Numbered from the stretch's first letter, positions 1 through 8,515 are shown. The stretch is 39,189 nt of DNA from an uncultured Flavobacteriales bacterium (GCA_938092195.1 CALKHD010000201.1:1-39189); one strand, 5' to 3'. Numbers and translations are program-made. Notes: generated by a model from the letters alone, not told the origin.

Positions 1-764
1 TGACAGTTTTCGACCGTCGCACCGTCGTGGACTTTGGCGTCAGTCCCCATGAACTCCAGAACGCGACCATTGGTTTCCACCGTGACTTTCCGGTTTCCGC
101 AGTCCATCCAGGCATTGACTTCGCCGGGCATGAAACGGACGCCTTGCTCTGTCAGTTCACGAAGTGCATCCGGCAGCTGGTACTCGCCCCCTTTTTGAAC
201 ACCACCGTCGATCAGCTTTCCAATCTCTCGTTTCAAGCCGGCGGCATCTCGAAAATGGTAAATCCCAATCATCGCCAGGTCTGAAACGGGTTCTTCAGGC
301 TTTTCTGCATAGGCTTGAATGACGCCTGCATCGTCGAGGACCACGACCCCAAATTGTCGGGGGTCTTCAATCCTTTTGACGAAAAGGTGTCCGTCGGCGC
401 CATCGTCGAGGTTGAAATCCGCCCGAAAAAGGGTGTCGGCAAAGGCCACCACAGCTTCTCCGTCCAAGAATTCTTGAGCACACCAAACAGCGTGGGCCGT
501 ACCGAGCGGCTGTTCTTGGTGGCGGATGTGACCCTTGGCTCCCAAGGATTCAGCCAGGCTCAACAGGTCTTTTTCGACTGCGGGACCAAAATCACCAATC
601 ACAAACGCGATGTTGTCAAATGGACGCGGGCTCATGGAAGCGAGGTCTTCGACCAGCCGCTGAACAATGGGCTTTCCGGCGACACTGACCAGGGGTTTGG
701 GCACCGTGAGGGTGTGGGGTCTGAGGCGGCTTCCCCGCCCCGCCATGGGAATGATGAGGTTCAT
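1..764 (-). CDS. Sugar-phosphate nucleotidyltransferase, 3' end cut by window edge
   Basis: About 254 codons are present; the C-terminus lies beyond base 1. Family role: transfer of a nucleotidyl group from an NTP to a sugar 1-phosphate to make an activated sugar for surface glycans. Visible: an N-terminal Rossmann-type start MNLIIPMAGRGSRLRP with the GxGxRLRP nucleotide loop at residues 9-16, the PKPL lysine at 23, the QEQPLGTAHAV substrate loop at 83-93, and the metal-binding aspartate in VAFADTLF at 110. The ATG at 764 overlaps the dut stop by four bases (ATGA), so it is translationally coupled to dut. A dut-nucleotidyltransferase pair is, from memory, common in Bacteroidota. The sugar (glucose, mannose or other) cannot be decided, and the missing C-terminus may carry a left-handed beta-helix acyltransferase-like domain. 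Confidence 0.88.
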   Translation of the reverse strand, partial: MNLIIPMAGRGSRLRPHTLTVPKPLVSVAGKPIVQRLVEDLASMSPRPFDNIAFVIGDFGPAVEKDLLSLAESLGAKGHIRHQEQPLGTAHAVWCAQEFLDGEAVVAFADTLFRADFNLDDGADGHLFVKRIEDPRQFGVVVLDDAGVIQAYAEKPEEPVSDLAMIGIYHFRDAAGLKREIGKLIDGGVQKGGEYQLPDALRELTEQGVRFMPGEVNAWMDCGNRKVTVETNGRVLEFMGTDAKVHDGATVENC

Positions 765-1234
765 TTGGTTCCGGTGTGACCGAACCCACCTTCACCGCGC
801 TCGGTGAGGGCCAATTCAGCAGATTGTTGGACAAGGGCCCATTGGACCCGGGCATATTGGGCAACCACGAGTTGTGCAATGCGTTCGCCGGGTTGCAGGG
901 TGAACGCCACTTGTCCGTGGTTGATGAGAAGAACTCCGATTTCCCCTCGATAGTCTGCGTCGATGGTGCCAGGGGAGTTGAGGACCGTCAGGCCATGCTT
1001 GTATGCCAGGCCACTTCTGGGCCTGACTTGGGCCTCGAACCCTTCGGGCAGCTCAATGTGCAAGCCGCTGGGCACAAGCTTTCGCTCTCCTGGCTCCAGA
1101 ACAACAGGTTTGTCGAGTCTGGCTCGAAGGTCCAGTCCTGCACTTTGTGGAGTGGCGTATTGGGGCAATTCTTCTGTGCCAACATTGGCCACGCGCACCA
1201 CTACGTTTTGAGAGGGACTGTCGCTCATGATCAC
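761..1234 (-). CDS. dut: dUTP diphosphatase (dUTPase)
   Basis: Hydrolyses dUTP to dUMP and pyrophosphate, keeping uracil out of DNA and supplying dUMP for dTMP synthesis; cytosolic homotrimer. All five trimeric dUTPase motifs are visible: AGLDLRA (32-38), PRSGLA (72-77), GTIDADYRGE (89-98, with the catalytic Asp), RIAQLVV (118-124) and the glycine-rich RGEGGFGHTG tail (146-155). The length of 157 residues is normal. Two starts are possible: GTG at 1234, overlapping the upstream hydratase stop by four bases (GTGA), or ATG at 1228 (MSDSPS), three bases after that stop. The ATG is the safer choice by codon; the GTG fits the four-base overlap pattern of this operon. Sits between the enoyl-CoA hydratase and the nucleotidyltransferase. 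Confidence 0.97.
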   Translation of the reverse strand: MIMSDSPSQNVVVRVANVGTEELPQYATPQSAGLDLRARLDKPVVLEPGERKLVPSGLHIELPEGFEAQVRPRSGLAYKHGLTVLNSPGTIDADYRGEIGVLLINHGQVAFTLQPGERIAQLVVAQYARVQWALVQQSAELALTERGEGGFGHTGTK

Positions 1235-2004
1235 GAAAATTCAGCCTTGCGCTTGTTCAAGAACGCATCCACCCCTTCGTGAAAATCAGGGTGGTCAAAG
1301 CACCGACCGAATTGATCAATTTCCACTTCGAAGCCTTCTGTGGTTCCACTGGACTGCACGCAGCGAATGGCTGCAGCCATGGCGTTGGGGCTGTTTCGTG
1401 TCAATGGTTTGGCCGCCTCGATAGCCGCCTCCATCAATTCTTCTCTGCTGACCACGCGGCTCACCAACCCAACACTCAGGGCTTCGTCAGCCTTGATCAT
1501 TCTGGCCGTCAAAATCATTTCCATGGCCCTTCCAGACCCCATGATTTTGGCCAAGCGTTGGGTTCCCCCGTAGCCAGGGATCAGCCCCAAGGTGACCTCT
1601 GGCAAACCAAGGCGGGCATTGTCAGATGCAATTCGGATGTGACAAGCCAAGGCCAATTCGAGACCACCTCCAAGTGCAAATCCTCCAATGGCCGCAATGA
1701 ACGGCTTTCTGGACATGGCAATGGCGTCGAACAGGATGCGCTGTCCTTGCTCGGCGAGCTGTCTTCCTTCGGTGCCATTAAAATTGGCGAATTCCTTGAT
1801 GTCCGCCCCCGCGACGAAGGCTTTTTCGCCCGATCCTGTGAGGATCACACAACGGACGTCGTTTCGGTTTTGGACCTCTTCCACCTTTTGTCCGAGCTCT
1901 TTGATGAGCGCGGCATTCAAGGCATTGAGTTGTTGTGGGCGTTGGAGGGTCCAACAGGCCACGGATCCGTGTAGGGTTTCGGTGACCAAAGCAGTCTCAG
2001 ACAT
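1231..2004 (-). CDS. Enoyl-CoA hydratase/isomerase family protein
   Basis: Crotonase-fold enzyme of 257 residues, normal for enoyl-CoA hydratases, which add water to the 2,3 double bond of acyl-CoA in fatty-acid or aromatic-derived acyl-CoA degradation. Visible: the CoA-binding/oxyanion segment KAFVAGADIKEF (61-72), GGFALGGGLELALAC (107-121) and LPEVTLGLIPGYGGTQRL (from 134). Both acid/base glutamates of the rat mitochondrial hydratase have counterparts at Glu116 and Glu136, so true hydratase activity is likely rather than a pure isomerase role. It starts at ATG 2004, 9 bases after the ABC ATPase gene. Being downstream of hppD-hmgA hints at a role in acyl-CoA catabolism, but the substrate cannot be told. 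Confidence 0.93.
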   Translation of the reverse strand: MSETALVTETLHGSVACWTLQRPQQLNALNAALIKELGQKVEEVQNRNDVRCVILTGSGEKAFVAGADIKEFANFNGTEGRQLAEQGQRILFDAIAMSRKPFIAAIGGFALGGGLELALACHIRIASDNARLGLPEVTLGLIPGYGGTQRLAKIMGSGRAMEMILTARMIKADEALSVGLVSRVVSREELMEAAIEAAKPLTRNSPNAMAAAIRCVQSSGTTEGFEVEIDQFGRCFDHPDFHEGVDAFLNKRKAEFS

Positions 2005-2013
2005 GGTCCGAAA

Positions 2014-3669
2014 TTAATCAATTGCTCCCCCTCCTGCGGCCTGAAGTCTGCGGGTTACCGGGTGGTGAGGTGTGGACCAAATGGCATCCGAAGTCCCCTC
2101 CTCCACAATCTGCCCTTTGTCCATGACCACAGTGCGGTCGCAGAGGTACCTCACCACGCCCAAGTCATGGCTGATGAACAGCAAGGAGAGCCCTCGTTTT
2201 TCTTGCAGTTGGATCAGAAGGTTGAGCACCTGTGCTTGGACACTCACATCGAGTGCAGCCACGGCTTCGTCACAAATGAGCAGGTCTGGATTGGCCGCCA
2301 GAGCGCGAGCAATCACAATGCGTTGCCTTTGCCCACCAGAGAATCCGTCGGGCTTTTTGTCGAGGGCACTCCGATCCAAGCCCACCGCCTCCATCAGCCC
2401 CTCCATGTCTTGTTGCAGCTGGTGCTTTGGCGTTCCCCAACGGGTCAGGACTTCACCCAACATCCGCCCTACACGCAAGGCGGGGTTCAAGGCCGCGCGT
2501 GGGTCTTGGAACACCAATCCCACGGTGGCTCGGATGTGCTGAATGTCGATGGGCCGTCCGCCATGGACCATCTTTTCTCCCAATTTGATGGTGCCAGAGT
2601 CGATTTGATGCAGACCCAAAATGGCCCGGGCCAAGGTGGTTTTGCCGCAACCACTTCCACCGACAACGCCCAGACTTCCGCCTCTGGGCAGGCGCAATGA
2701 GACGTTCTCAATGGCCGGCGTTTTTTGTCCGGGATAGGTTTTGGTGGCCCCTTCAATCACCAGCAAGTCTGGAGTTTCAGATTTGGGGGCAGTGCGGATT
2801 TGTTGGGACGCAACAGTGTGGCCAGAGGGGGTCAAAAAATCAGCCAGGACGGGCAATGGGGTGGGTCTTCCAGACTGGGGAACGCGACAGGCCAGCAGGC
2901 CTTGGGTGTATGGATGACCCGGGGCCGAGAGCACGTCGCTCACGGCACCTTTCTCCACCACTTCTCCTCGATACAGAACGGCCACTTGGTCGGCGTGTTT
3001 TTCCACCACGTCCATGTCGTGGGTCACCAACACCATGGCCAGGCCCCTTTTGAGCTGCAGCGAACGCAGCAGGCCGAGCAAGTCGGCCCTGAGCGTGCTG
3101 TCCAATGCCGTGGTTGGCTCGTCGGCCAGCAGAATGTCTGGGTCATTGGCCAAGGCCATGGCGATCAAGACCCTTTGCTTCTGTCCCCCAGACAATTCAT
3201 GGGGGAATGCGCGCATGGCGCGATCGGGGTCGGAGAGTTGTACCTCCTCGAGAAGGGCTCGGGCCTTTTGGTAGGCCGCATCGCGCTGACCTCCTTGATG
3301 CCGGCGAATGACCTCGGCCAACTGAGACCCGCAATGAAGGGTGGGGTTGAGGCTGGTCATGGGCTCTTGAAAGACCATGGAAATCTGACTGCCCCTTGGA
3401 ATGGGCTGGGTGTGGCCTCCCTTTGAATCTGACCACACTTGACCCAGCCCGACTATCCGGCCTGCGGTGAGCACGGACCCTTCGGGCAGCAGCCCCAGAG
3501 CGGCCATGCAACACATGGTTTTGCCCGAACCGCTCTCTCCAACCAACGCCAACGCCTCTCCCCGTTTGGCGGTCAGCTGGACTTGGCGGAGAACCGGATG
3601 TCCCCCGATGTCAAGGCTCACCCCGTCCCAGAGCAGGGCGGCGTCTGGGTTGGCTTCAGAGTGTGCCAC
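2014..3669 (-). CDS. Fused double-ATPase ABC transporter protein (peptide/nickel family)
   Basis: One polypeptide carrying two ABC ATPase domains, as in the YejF/GsiA type of oligopeptide importers (DppD and DppF joined). Domain 1: Walker A GESGSGKT (44-51 from the chosen start), signature LSGGQKQR, Walker B ILLADEPTTALD. Domain 2: Walker A GGSGCGKT, signature FSGGQRQR, Walker B LLICDEAVAALD and the switch histidine in LLFISHDLGV. The open frame continues upstream to an ATG at 3759, but that would overlap hppD by 104 bases and add a low-complexity Lys/Ser-rich leader. I prefer the GTG at 3669, which gives 551 residues and a 14-base overlap with the hppD stop. No permease or binding-protein gene lies in the window, so it is an orphan ATPase here whose partner and substrate are unknown. 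Confidence 0.9.
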   Translation of the reverse strand: MAHSEANPDAALLWDGVSLDIGGHPVLRQVQLTAKRGEALALVGESGSGKTMCCMAALGLLPEGSVLTAGRIVGLGQVWSDSKGGHTQPIPRGSQISMVFQEPMTSLNPTLHCGSQLAEVIRRHQGGQRDAAYQKARALLEEVQLSDPDRAMRAFPHELSGGQKQRVLIAMALANDPDILLADEPTTALDSTLRADLLGLLRSLQLKRGLAMVLVTHDMDVVEKHADQVAVLYRGEVVEKGAVSDVLSAPGHPYTQGLLACRVPQSGRPTPLPVLADFLTPSGHTVASQQIRTAPKSETPDLLVIEGATKTYPGQKTPAIENVSLRLPRGGSLGVVGGSGCGKTTLARAILGLHQIDSGTIKLGEKMVHGGRPIDIQHIRATVGLVFQDPRAALNPALRVGRMLGEVLTRWGTPKHQLQQDMEGLMEAVGLDRSALDKKPDGFSGGQRQRIVIARALAANPDLLICDEAVAALDVSVQAQVLNLLIQLQEKRGLSLLFISHDLGVVRYLCDRTVVMDKGQIVEEGTSDAIWSTPHHPVTRRLQAAGGGAID

Positions 3670-4795
3670 GCAAGGCTTGCTCTCTTTCGATGGCTTCAAA
3701 GAGGGCTTTGAAGTTGCCTTTTCCAAAGCTTTGGGCCCCCTTCCTCTGGATGATCTCAAAGAACATCGTTGGCCGGTCTACAACGGGACGCGTGAAAATT
3801 TGGAGCAAGTAACCTTCGTCATCCCGGTCGACGAGAATGCCCAGCTTGCGCAATGGTTCCAAGTCTTCGTCAATGGCGCCCACCCGGTCCAAAAGGTCAT
3901 CGTAGTAGCTCTTGGGCACCTGCAAAAACTCGATGCCGCGCCGTTGAAGTTCAGTCACCGTGGTGATGATGTCATCGGTGGCCACCGCGATGTGCTGCAC
4001 GCCCGCCCCTTGATAGAAGTCGATGTACTCCTCGATTTGAGACTTCTTACGGCCCTCTGCGGGTTCGTTGATGGGGAATTTGATTCGCCCGTTGCCGTTG
4101 CTCATCACCTTGGACATCAAGGCGGTGTATTCGGTGGAAATGTCTTTGTCATCGAAGGAGACGAGCTGGGCGAAGCCCATGACCTTGGCGTAGAACTCGC
4201 ACCAAGTGTTCATCTCTCCCCAGCCCACATTGCCCACCATGTGATCGATGTATTTCAGGCCCACGGCTTCTGCACCACCGCTGGGCGTCCAAGCTTGGTA
4301 ACCTGGCAGGAACACCCCGCCGTAGGCTTTGCGCTCCACAAAAACATGAATGGTGTCGCCATAGGTTTCGATGCCACTGAGCACCACTTTGCCATTTGCG
4401 TCCTCTCTGGTTTCGGGCTGGAACGCGCTGACGGCACCTCTCGAGGTCGTTTCCTTCCAACTTTGGGTGGCGTCATCCACCCACAGAGCAACGGCTTTTA
4501 CTCCGTCTCCATGGCGATTGAGGTGGTCGTTCAACGGCCCGTCGGCCACCATGGGGGTGGTGAGGACCAATGTGATTTTGTCCTGTTGGAGCACATAGCT
4601 CACGCTGTCGCTGGAGCCAGTTTCCAATCCCCGGTATGCGAGGGGCTGAAATCCCCAAGCGTGCATGTAGTAATAGGCACTTTGCTTGGCGTTTCCAACA
4701 ATCAGTTCAACGTGGTCGGTGCCGAGCAGGGGCAAAAAATCCTTCGCGTCTGCGACAGTGATTTCGGGTTGTGGAGTCGTTTGATCCATGGTCAT
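3656..4795 (-). CDS. hppD: 4-hydroxyphenylpyruvate dioxygenase
   Basis: Converts 4-hydroxyphenylpyruvate and O2 to homogentisate and CO2, the second step of tyrosine catabolism; Fe(II)-dependent cytosolic enzyme with two vicinal-oxygen-chelate halves. The 379 residues are normal. The iron facial triad is visible as His185 (YIDHMVGNVG), His268 (GVQHIAVATDD) and Glu347 (FFEIIQRKG), with spacing close to that of known HPPDs. The C-terminal gate helix follows (GKGNFKALFEAIEREQ). The start is ATG 4795; a second ATG at 4789 is possible. It begins 8 bases after hmgA, the next enzyme of the pathway, and its stop overlaps the ABC gene. Tyrosine aminotransferase and fumarylacetoacetase are not in the window. 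Confidence 0.97.
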   Translation of the reverse strand: MTMDQTTPQPEITVADAKDFLPLLGTDHVELIVGNAKQSAYYYMHAWGFQPLAYRGLETGSSDSVSYVLQQDKITLVLTTPMVADGPLNDHLNRHGDGVKAVALWVDDATQSWKETTSRGAVSAFQPETREDANGKVVLSGIETYGDTIHVFVERKAYGGVFLPGYQAWTPSGGAEAVGLKYIDHMVGNVGWGEMNTWCEFYAKVMGFAQLVSFDDKDISTEYTALMSKVMSNGNGRIKFPINEPAEGRKKSQIEEYIDFYQGAGVQHIAVATDDIITTVTELQRRGIEFLQVPKSYYDDLLDRVGAIDEDLEPLRKLGILVDRDDEGYLLQIFTRPVVDRPTMFFEIIQRKGAQSFGKGNFKALFEAIEREQALRGTL

Positions 4796-4803
4796 TGCAG
4801 GGT

Positions 4804-5985
4804 TCAGTCGATGTTTTTTGGGGAGTAGCCCAGCCAGCTTTGATGATAGGAACCATCCTCGATGTCGAGGGCCTGTTGGGTCAGTCGCAATGGACGGAAC
4901 GTGTCCACCATCACGGCCAGTTCAGCAGTCTCTTTTTTGCCAATGGAGCCTTCGTAGGTGCCGGGGTGAGGTCCATGCGGAATGCCGCCTGGGTGAAGCG
5001 TGAGGTCTCCTCTGGAGATTCCCTTTCGGCTCATGAAGTTTCCTTCCACGTAATACAAGACCTCATCGGAATCGATGTTGCTGTGGTTGTATGGCGCGGG
5101 AATCGACTTGGGGTGGTAGTCATAGAGCCTGGGGCAGAAGCTGCATATGACAAAGGCGTCCGTTTCAAACGTTTGGTGAACCGGCGGCGGCTGGTGAACC
5201 CGGCCTGTGATGGGCTCAAAATCGTGAATGGAGAAGGCGTAGGGGAAGTGATACCCATCCCAACCCACCACGTCAAAAGGATGGCTCGCGTATGTGGCCG
5301 TGTGGATCATGCCCTCTTTCCGAATGTCGATGGGGAAGTCTCCTTTTCGATCAATGGCGGGGGTTAATTCTGGTGTTCTAAAGTCGCGCTCACAAAAAGG
5401 ACTGTGCTCGAGCAATTGCCCAAAGTGATTGCGGTAGCGCTTGGGCGTCACAATCGGATGAGCACTCTCCACGATCAGCCAGCGCTGTGTGTCATTGGAA
5501 GGCCCCCAGCGGTGAATCACCCCGCGTGGAATCACCAGGTAATCCCCGGGGCGGTATTCCAATCGGCCAAACATGGTTTCGAGCACGCCAGTGCCGTCAT
5601 GGATGAACACCACCTCGTCGGCATCGGCATTCTTGTAAAAACGATCGGTGGGGTCGGATTCGGTGGGCCGTGCCACAGAAATGGTGCAATCGGCGTTGAA
5701 CATCAGGGGCACCCGAGCGGCCAAAGCATGTCCGGATGAAGGGGCATTGAACCCGAGAACCCGTCTGGAAGTCAAGTTTTCCCGCACCCCTTCCTTGGGT
5801 CTGGTGTCCACGGGATCGGACACAGAACGCACCATGGTGGGGGGCTGAAGGTGATACAAGAGCGAGCTCATGCCCACAAACCCAATGGTCCCAAACAACT
5901 GCTCATGGTGCAGTGTGCCGTCGGACTTGGTGAATTGGGTGTGGCGTTTTTGCGGAACCTGCCCGCGCTGCTGATAAAAGGGCAT
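4804..5985 (-). CDS. hmgA: Homogentisate 1,2-dioxygenase
   Basis: Opens the aromatic ring of homogentisate to maleylacetoacetate using Fe(II) and O2. The protein has 393 residues from ATG 5985 (MPFYQQRGQVPQKRH), which is how Bacteroidota members of this family usually begin. The open frame runs on to 6054, but that leader overlaps the preceding gene and looks non-native. Likely iron ligands by alignment with the human enzyme are His301 (PAPYNHSN), Glu308 (DSDEVLYYVEG) and His337 (GGIPHGPHPG), with His331 (TLHPGG) nearby. The cupin core and the segment HQTFETDAFVICSFCPR are also typical. It follows the glucosaminidase gene after 25 bases and precedes hppD by 8, so the two catabolic enzymes are co-transcribed. 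Confidence 0.95.
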   Translation of the reverse strand: MPFYQQRGQVPQKRHTQFTKSDGTLHHEQLFGTIGFVGMSSLLYHLQPPTMVRSVSDPVDTRPKEGVRENLTSRRVLGFNAPSSGHALAARVPLMFNADCTISVARPTESDPTDRFYKNADADEVVFIHDGTGVLETMFGRLEYRPGDYLVIPRGVIHRWGPSNDTQRWLIVESAHPIVTPKRYRNHFGQLLEHSPFCERDFRTPELTPAIDRKGDFPIDIRKEGMIHTATYASHPFDVVGWDGYHFPYAFSIHDFEPITGRVHQPPPVHQTFETDAFVICSFCPRLYDYHPKSIPAPYNHSNIDSDEVLYYVEGNFMSRKGISRGDLTLHPGGIPHGPHPGTYEGSIGKKETAELAVMVDTFRPLRLTQQALDIEDGSYHQSWLGYSPKNID

Positions 5986-6010
5986 GGGTACAAGGTAGTT
6001 TGGAACGAAC

Positions 6011-7051
6011 TCAACCGCCACCGCCAATGTTGGCGTACCAGGGAAGTTTGCCATCGTCCCCTGGGGGGAACCTCAAGGGAACTTTGAACCCTTTGGGAAG
6101 CGGCTGATCTGCGGTCTTTCCCGAGCGCTTTTCGAGCACTTTGAGTTTCACGGCTTCGATGTGGCTGATTTGCCTGAGTGTTTCACCTTCTTCGGCCACA
6201 TGCCAGCTTGTGTTTCCACGGCGGCGCTTGGGCTGTGTGTAGAGCCTTTGGTCCGATGTCAGCATCGTTTTCATGTTGACATCCCCCAAGTCATTGTACT
6301 TCCGCAGTTGCCATACGGCCAGTTGCAAGGCGTTGGCAATGTCGCCCAAGGCTTCTCCTTTTCGGCCTTCTGCCCAGGCCACATCGTTGTCTGTGATGCC
6401 CCCTGAACGGCCAGAACCCAGAACAACCGTGGTTTTGGCATCGTCTGTGGTTGGGCTGGTTTCAGAATCGGGGAGGGCGGCCAATTCTTCACGTTCGGGC
6501 AGCTGTCCTTTTTTGAGCCAATTGATGCCCTCCTGATCGTACTTCTCCAAGTCGTGTCGCTCAATCAATTCGATGAGTGCCTTGGCATAGCTAGGACTGG
6601 TGGCATAACCACATCGCTTGAGTCCTCTAGCCCAATTTTTATAGTCGTCGAGTTTCAATTCGAACAAGGAGGAGTAACGGTCACGCTTCAGAAACAAGCT
6701 GTGGTCTTCATAGCTGTCTCTGGCATCCGCATAGACCCTGAAGCACTCGCCTTTTTTGTCGTCGTCGTGGTAGGTTTTGCCACCTTCCCAACCCTTGTGG
6801 CACTTGATCCCAAAATGGTTGTTGGACTTCCGGCTCAATTCACTTTTCCCAGATCCGCTCTCCAACAATCCTTGCGCCAAAGTGATGCTCGCTGGTATCC
6901 GGTGAATGACCATCTGACGTACGGCCTCTTCCTTCCAGAGTTCGATGTAGGCGCGCTGGTCTTCCACCCCAGCAGCCATAGCCGGATGGGCGGTGGGCAA
7001 AGCCACCATGAGGAGAAGGCCTATTGCAGCGGGACGAATCAACTCAAGCAT
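6011..7051 (-). CDS. Exported glucosaminidase (FlgJ/GH73-type) with C-terminal LysM-like region
   Basis: Predicted peptidoglycan beta-N-acetylglucosaminidase. From ATG 7051 (MLELIRPAAIGLLL) it has a Sec signal peptide of about 27 residues ending in AMAAG; the longer frame from 7099 would place 16 extra residues before the hydrophobic stretch. The glucosaminidase domain spans about residues 32-180 and contains the catalytic glutamate Glu64 in LAQGLLESGSGKS, then NNHFGIKCHKGW and the YSSLFEL and YATSPSYAKAL segments typical of the family. A serine/threonine-rich linker follows, and the C-terminal 70 residues (SWHVAEEGETLRQIS) look like a degenerate LysM wall-binding repeat. It is 69 bases downstream of the MORN lipoprotein gene and 25 upstream of hmgA. 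It probably acts in cell-wall remodelling in the periplasm. Confidence 0.9.
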   Translation of the reverse strand: MLELIRPAAIGLLLMVALPTAHPAMAAGVEDQRAYIELWKEEAVRQMVIHRIPASITLAQGLLESGSGKSELSRKSNNHFGIKCHKGWEGGKTYHDDDKKGECFRVYADARDSYEDHSLFLKRDRYSSLFELKLDDYKNWARGLKRCGYATSPSYAKALIELIERHDLEKYDQEGINWLKKGQLPEREELAALPDSETSPTTDDAKTTVVLGSGRSGGITDNDVAWAEGRKGEALGDIANALQLAVWQLRKYNDLGDVNMKTMLTSDQRLYTQPKRRRGNTSWHVAEEGETLRQISHIEAVKLKVLEKRSGKTADQPLPKGFKVPLRFPPGDDGKLPWYANIGGGG

Positions 7052-7120
7052 GGCACAAATCAACGCCGAGAAGCCGTGCCCTTGTATGGACGAATTCAAA
7101 ATTCACTCACAATGGGCGGT

Positions 7121-7540
7121 TCAATTTGAGGCTTCGAAATCCACAGTTTCGAGCAATTGTCCTTCTGACGAGAAGAAGCGCCATGAACCGGAAGGAGCTC
7201 CCTGGCTATGTTGACCCTCGATGTGAGGCACCCCACTGGGGTACCAGGTGCGAAACAGCCCTTGCTTTCGGCCGTTCACATACTCCACTTGGCTCCAAGG
7301 GAGCCCATCCTCTCGGTAGGTGTTCCAGGTTCCTTCGCGCTGGCCATCGGATTGTCTGCCCCGTACATGCAAGCGGCCGTTTTCGTGAAATTGCTGCACC
7401 TCAATGCCCGGGATGTTGGCGTCTGAGAGGTGGACTTCTCTGGCTTGGCCGTTCGGCCAAGTGGTCACCACCTGTTCCGAAACCCCCGAGCCACAGGCAG
7501 CCAGAAAAACGAAGAGAAAGCAAAGGACGTTGCGCATCAT
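7121..7540 (-). CDS. Small lipoprotein with MORN-like repeats
   Basis: 139 residues. The N-terminus MMRNVLCFLFVFLAACGSG is a lipoprotein signal with lipobox LAAC, so Cys16 is the expected lipidated residue. The rest is made of about 20-residue units with a W/Y-x-NGxx or F-x-ENGRLxxxG pattern (FHENGRLHVRG, YREDGLPWSQVEYVNG, WYPSGVPHIEG, FFSSEGQLLETV), the MORN_2/YwqK-like repeat common in Bacteroidota. Some databases name such proteins antitoxins; nothing here supports that. The start overlaps the stop of the prenyl synthase gene by four bases (ATG 7540, ATGA), so it is coupled to it. Function unknown; likely an envelope protein facing the periplasm or the surface. Confidence 0.82.
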   Translation of the reverse strand: MMRNVLCFLFVFLAACGSGVSEQVVTTWPNGQAREVHLSDANIPGIEVQQFHENGRLHVRGRQSDGQREGTWNTYREDGLPWSQVEYVNGRKQGLFRTWYPSGVPHIEGQHSQGAPSGSWRFFSSEGQLLETVDFEASN

Positions 7541-8511
7541 TTCTTTCGAGAAATGGTGAAGTCGACCAGGTCCATCAAGGCATCTCTGGCTTCGGATTCG
7601 GGGAGTTCTTTCAACAAGTCCATGGCCCTGTTCCGATGACCGAGCATGGCTTGCTCTGCATAAGCGATGCCGGGGCCATTTTGAATGTCTTCGAGCAGTT
7701 TGGCTGCCGTTTCAGGATGGTCTGCACTTCGTTTGATGGCCCGAATCGTTTTTCGACGTTCTCGAGGAGACTTGGTTTGGAGATCGTGGATCAAAGGCAG
7801 GGTCATTTTGCGCTCCTTCAGGTCTCCTCCTTTGGGTTTGCCTGTCGCCTTGGTCGGGGCAAAGTCCAACAGGTCGTCTTTGATTTGAAAGGCAATGCCC
7901 ATGGCTTCTCCAAAGGCGCGCATGTGTTCCACCCGCTCGGGATCAGCCCCGGAGCTGGCTGCTCCAGCAGCGCAACAGGCCGCAATCAGGGATGCCGTTT
8001 TGCGCCGTATGATTTCATAGTAAACCTCTTCGGTGATGTCCAGCCGCCGGGCTTTTTCAATCTGCAAAAGCTCACCTTCACTCATGGCTTCCACAGCCTT
8101 CGAGGTGATTCGGAGCAGGTCAACAGCATCCCGTTCCATCGAAATGAGCAGACCGCGGGACAGCAAGTAATCCCCCACCAAAACAGCAATCTTGGACTTC
8201 CAAAGGGCATTGATGGAGAAGAATCCCCTGCGGGTTTCGGCACGATCGACAACGTCATCGTGGACCAAAGTGGCGGTGTGCAAGAGTTCAATCAGCGTCG
8301 CAGCCACATGGGTCCTCGCTTGGGTCCCCTCACAGGCCTTGGCCGACAAGTAGACCAACAAGGGCCGCATTTGCTTCCCTTTGCTCTTGACGATGTAGCG
8401 CGTGATGTGGTCCAACAGGGGCACCGAGGTGCGCATGGCCTCTTTAAAATGACCTTGGAACTCGCGCATTTCGGAGTCAACGGGTCTTCGAATAGAGGCA
8501 AGGTTGGCCAT
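7537..8511 (-). CDS. Long-chain polyprenyl diphosphate synthase
   Basis: Condenses isopentenyl diphosphate onto an allylic primer to make the isoprenoid chain of a quinone, probably menaquinone in this group. 324 residues. The first aspartate-rich motif is HDDVVDRAETRRG (Asp85, Asp86, Asp89) and the second is FQIKDDLLDF; KGKQMRPLL supplies the diphosphate-binding Lys/Arg. The residue five positions before the first motif is Ala80; a small residue there is typical of long-chain (C30-C45) enzymes rather than farnesyl synthases, which is an inference from the known chain-length rule. ATG 8511 is supported by the conserved N-terminus and sits only four bases after a TAnnTTTG promoter box, so the message may be nearly leaderless. 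It is the first gene of the minus-strand run down to base 1. Confidence 0.94.
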   Translation of the reverse strand: MANLASIRRPVDSEMREFQGHFKEAMRTSVPLLDHITRYIVKSKGKQMRPLLVYLSAKACEGTQARTHVAATLIELLHTATLVHDDVVDRAETRRGFFSINALWKSKIAVLVGDYLLSRGLLISMERDAVDLLRITSKAVEAMSEGELLQIEKARRLDITEEVYYEIIRRKTASLIAACCAAGAASSGADPERVEHMRAFGEAMGIAFQIKDDLLDFAPTKATGKPKGGDLKERKMTLPLIHDLQTKSPRERRKTIRAIKRSADHPETAAKLLEDIQNGPGIAYAEQAMLGHRNRAMDLLKELPESEARDALMDLVDFTISRKK

Positions 8512-8515
8512 GGTG

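Noticed and set aside
3467..4828. 453-codon plus-strand frame
   Set aside because: Antisense shadow of hppD, whose iron ligands and family motifs are intact on the minus strand.
5986..6054. Longer N-terminus for homogentisate dioxygenase
   Set aside because: It would overlap the glucosaminidase gene by 44 bases and adds residues not typical of the family; MPFYQQ at 5985 fits better.
7121..7540. Antitoxin function for the MORN-repeat lipoprotein
   Set aside because: Some annotations use that name for this repeat, but the protein is a lipidated envelope protein with no toxin gene beside it.
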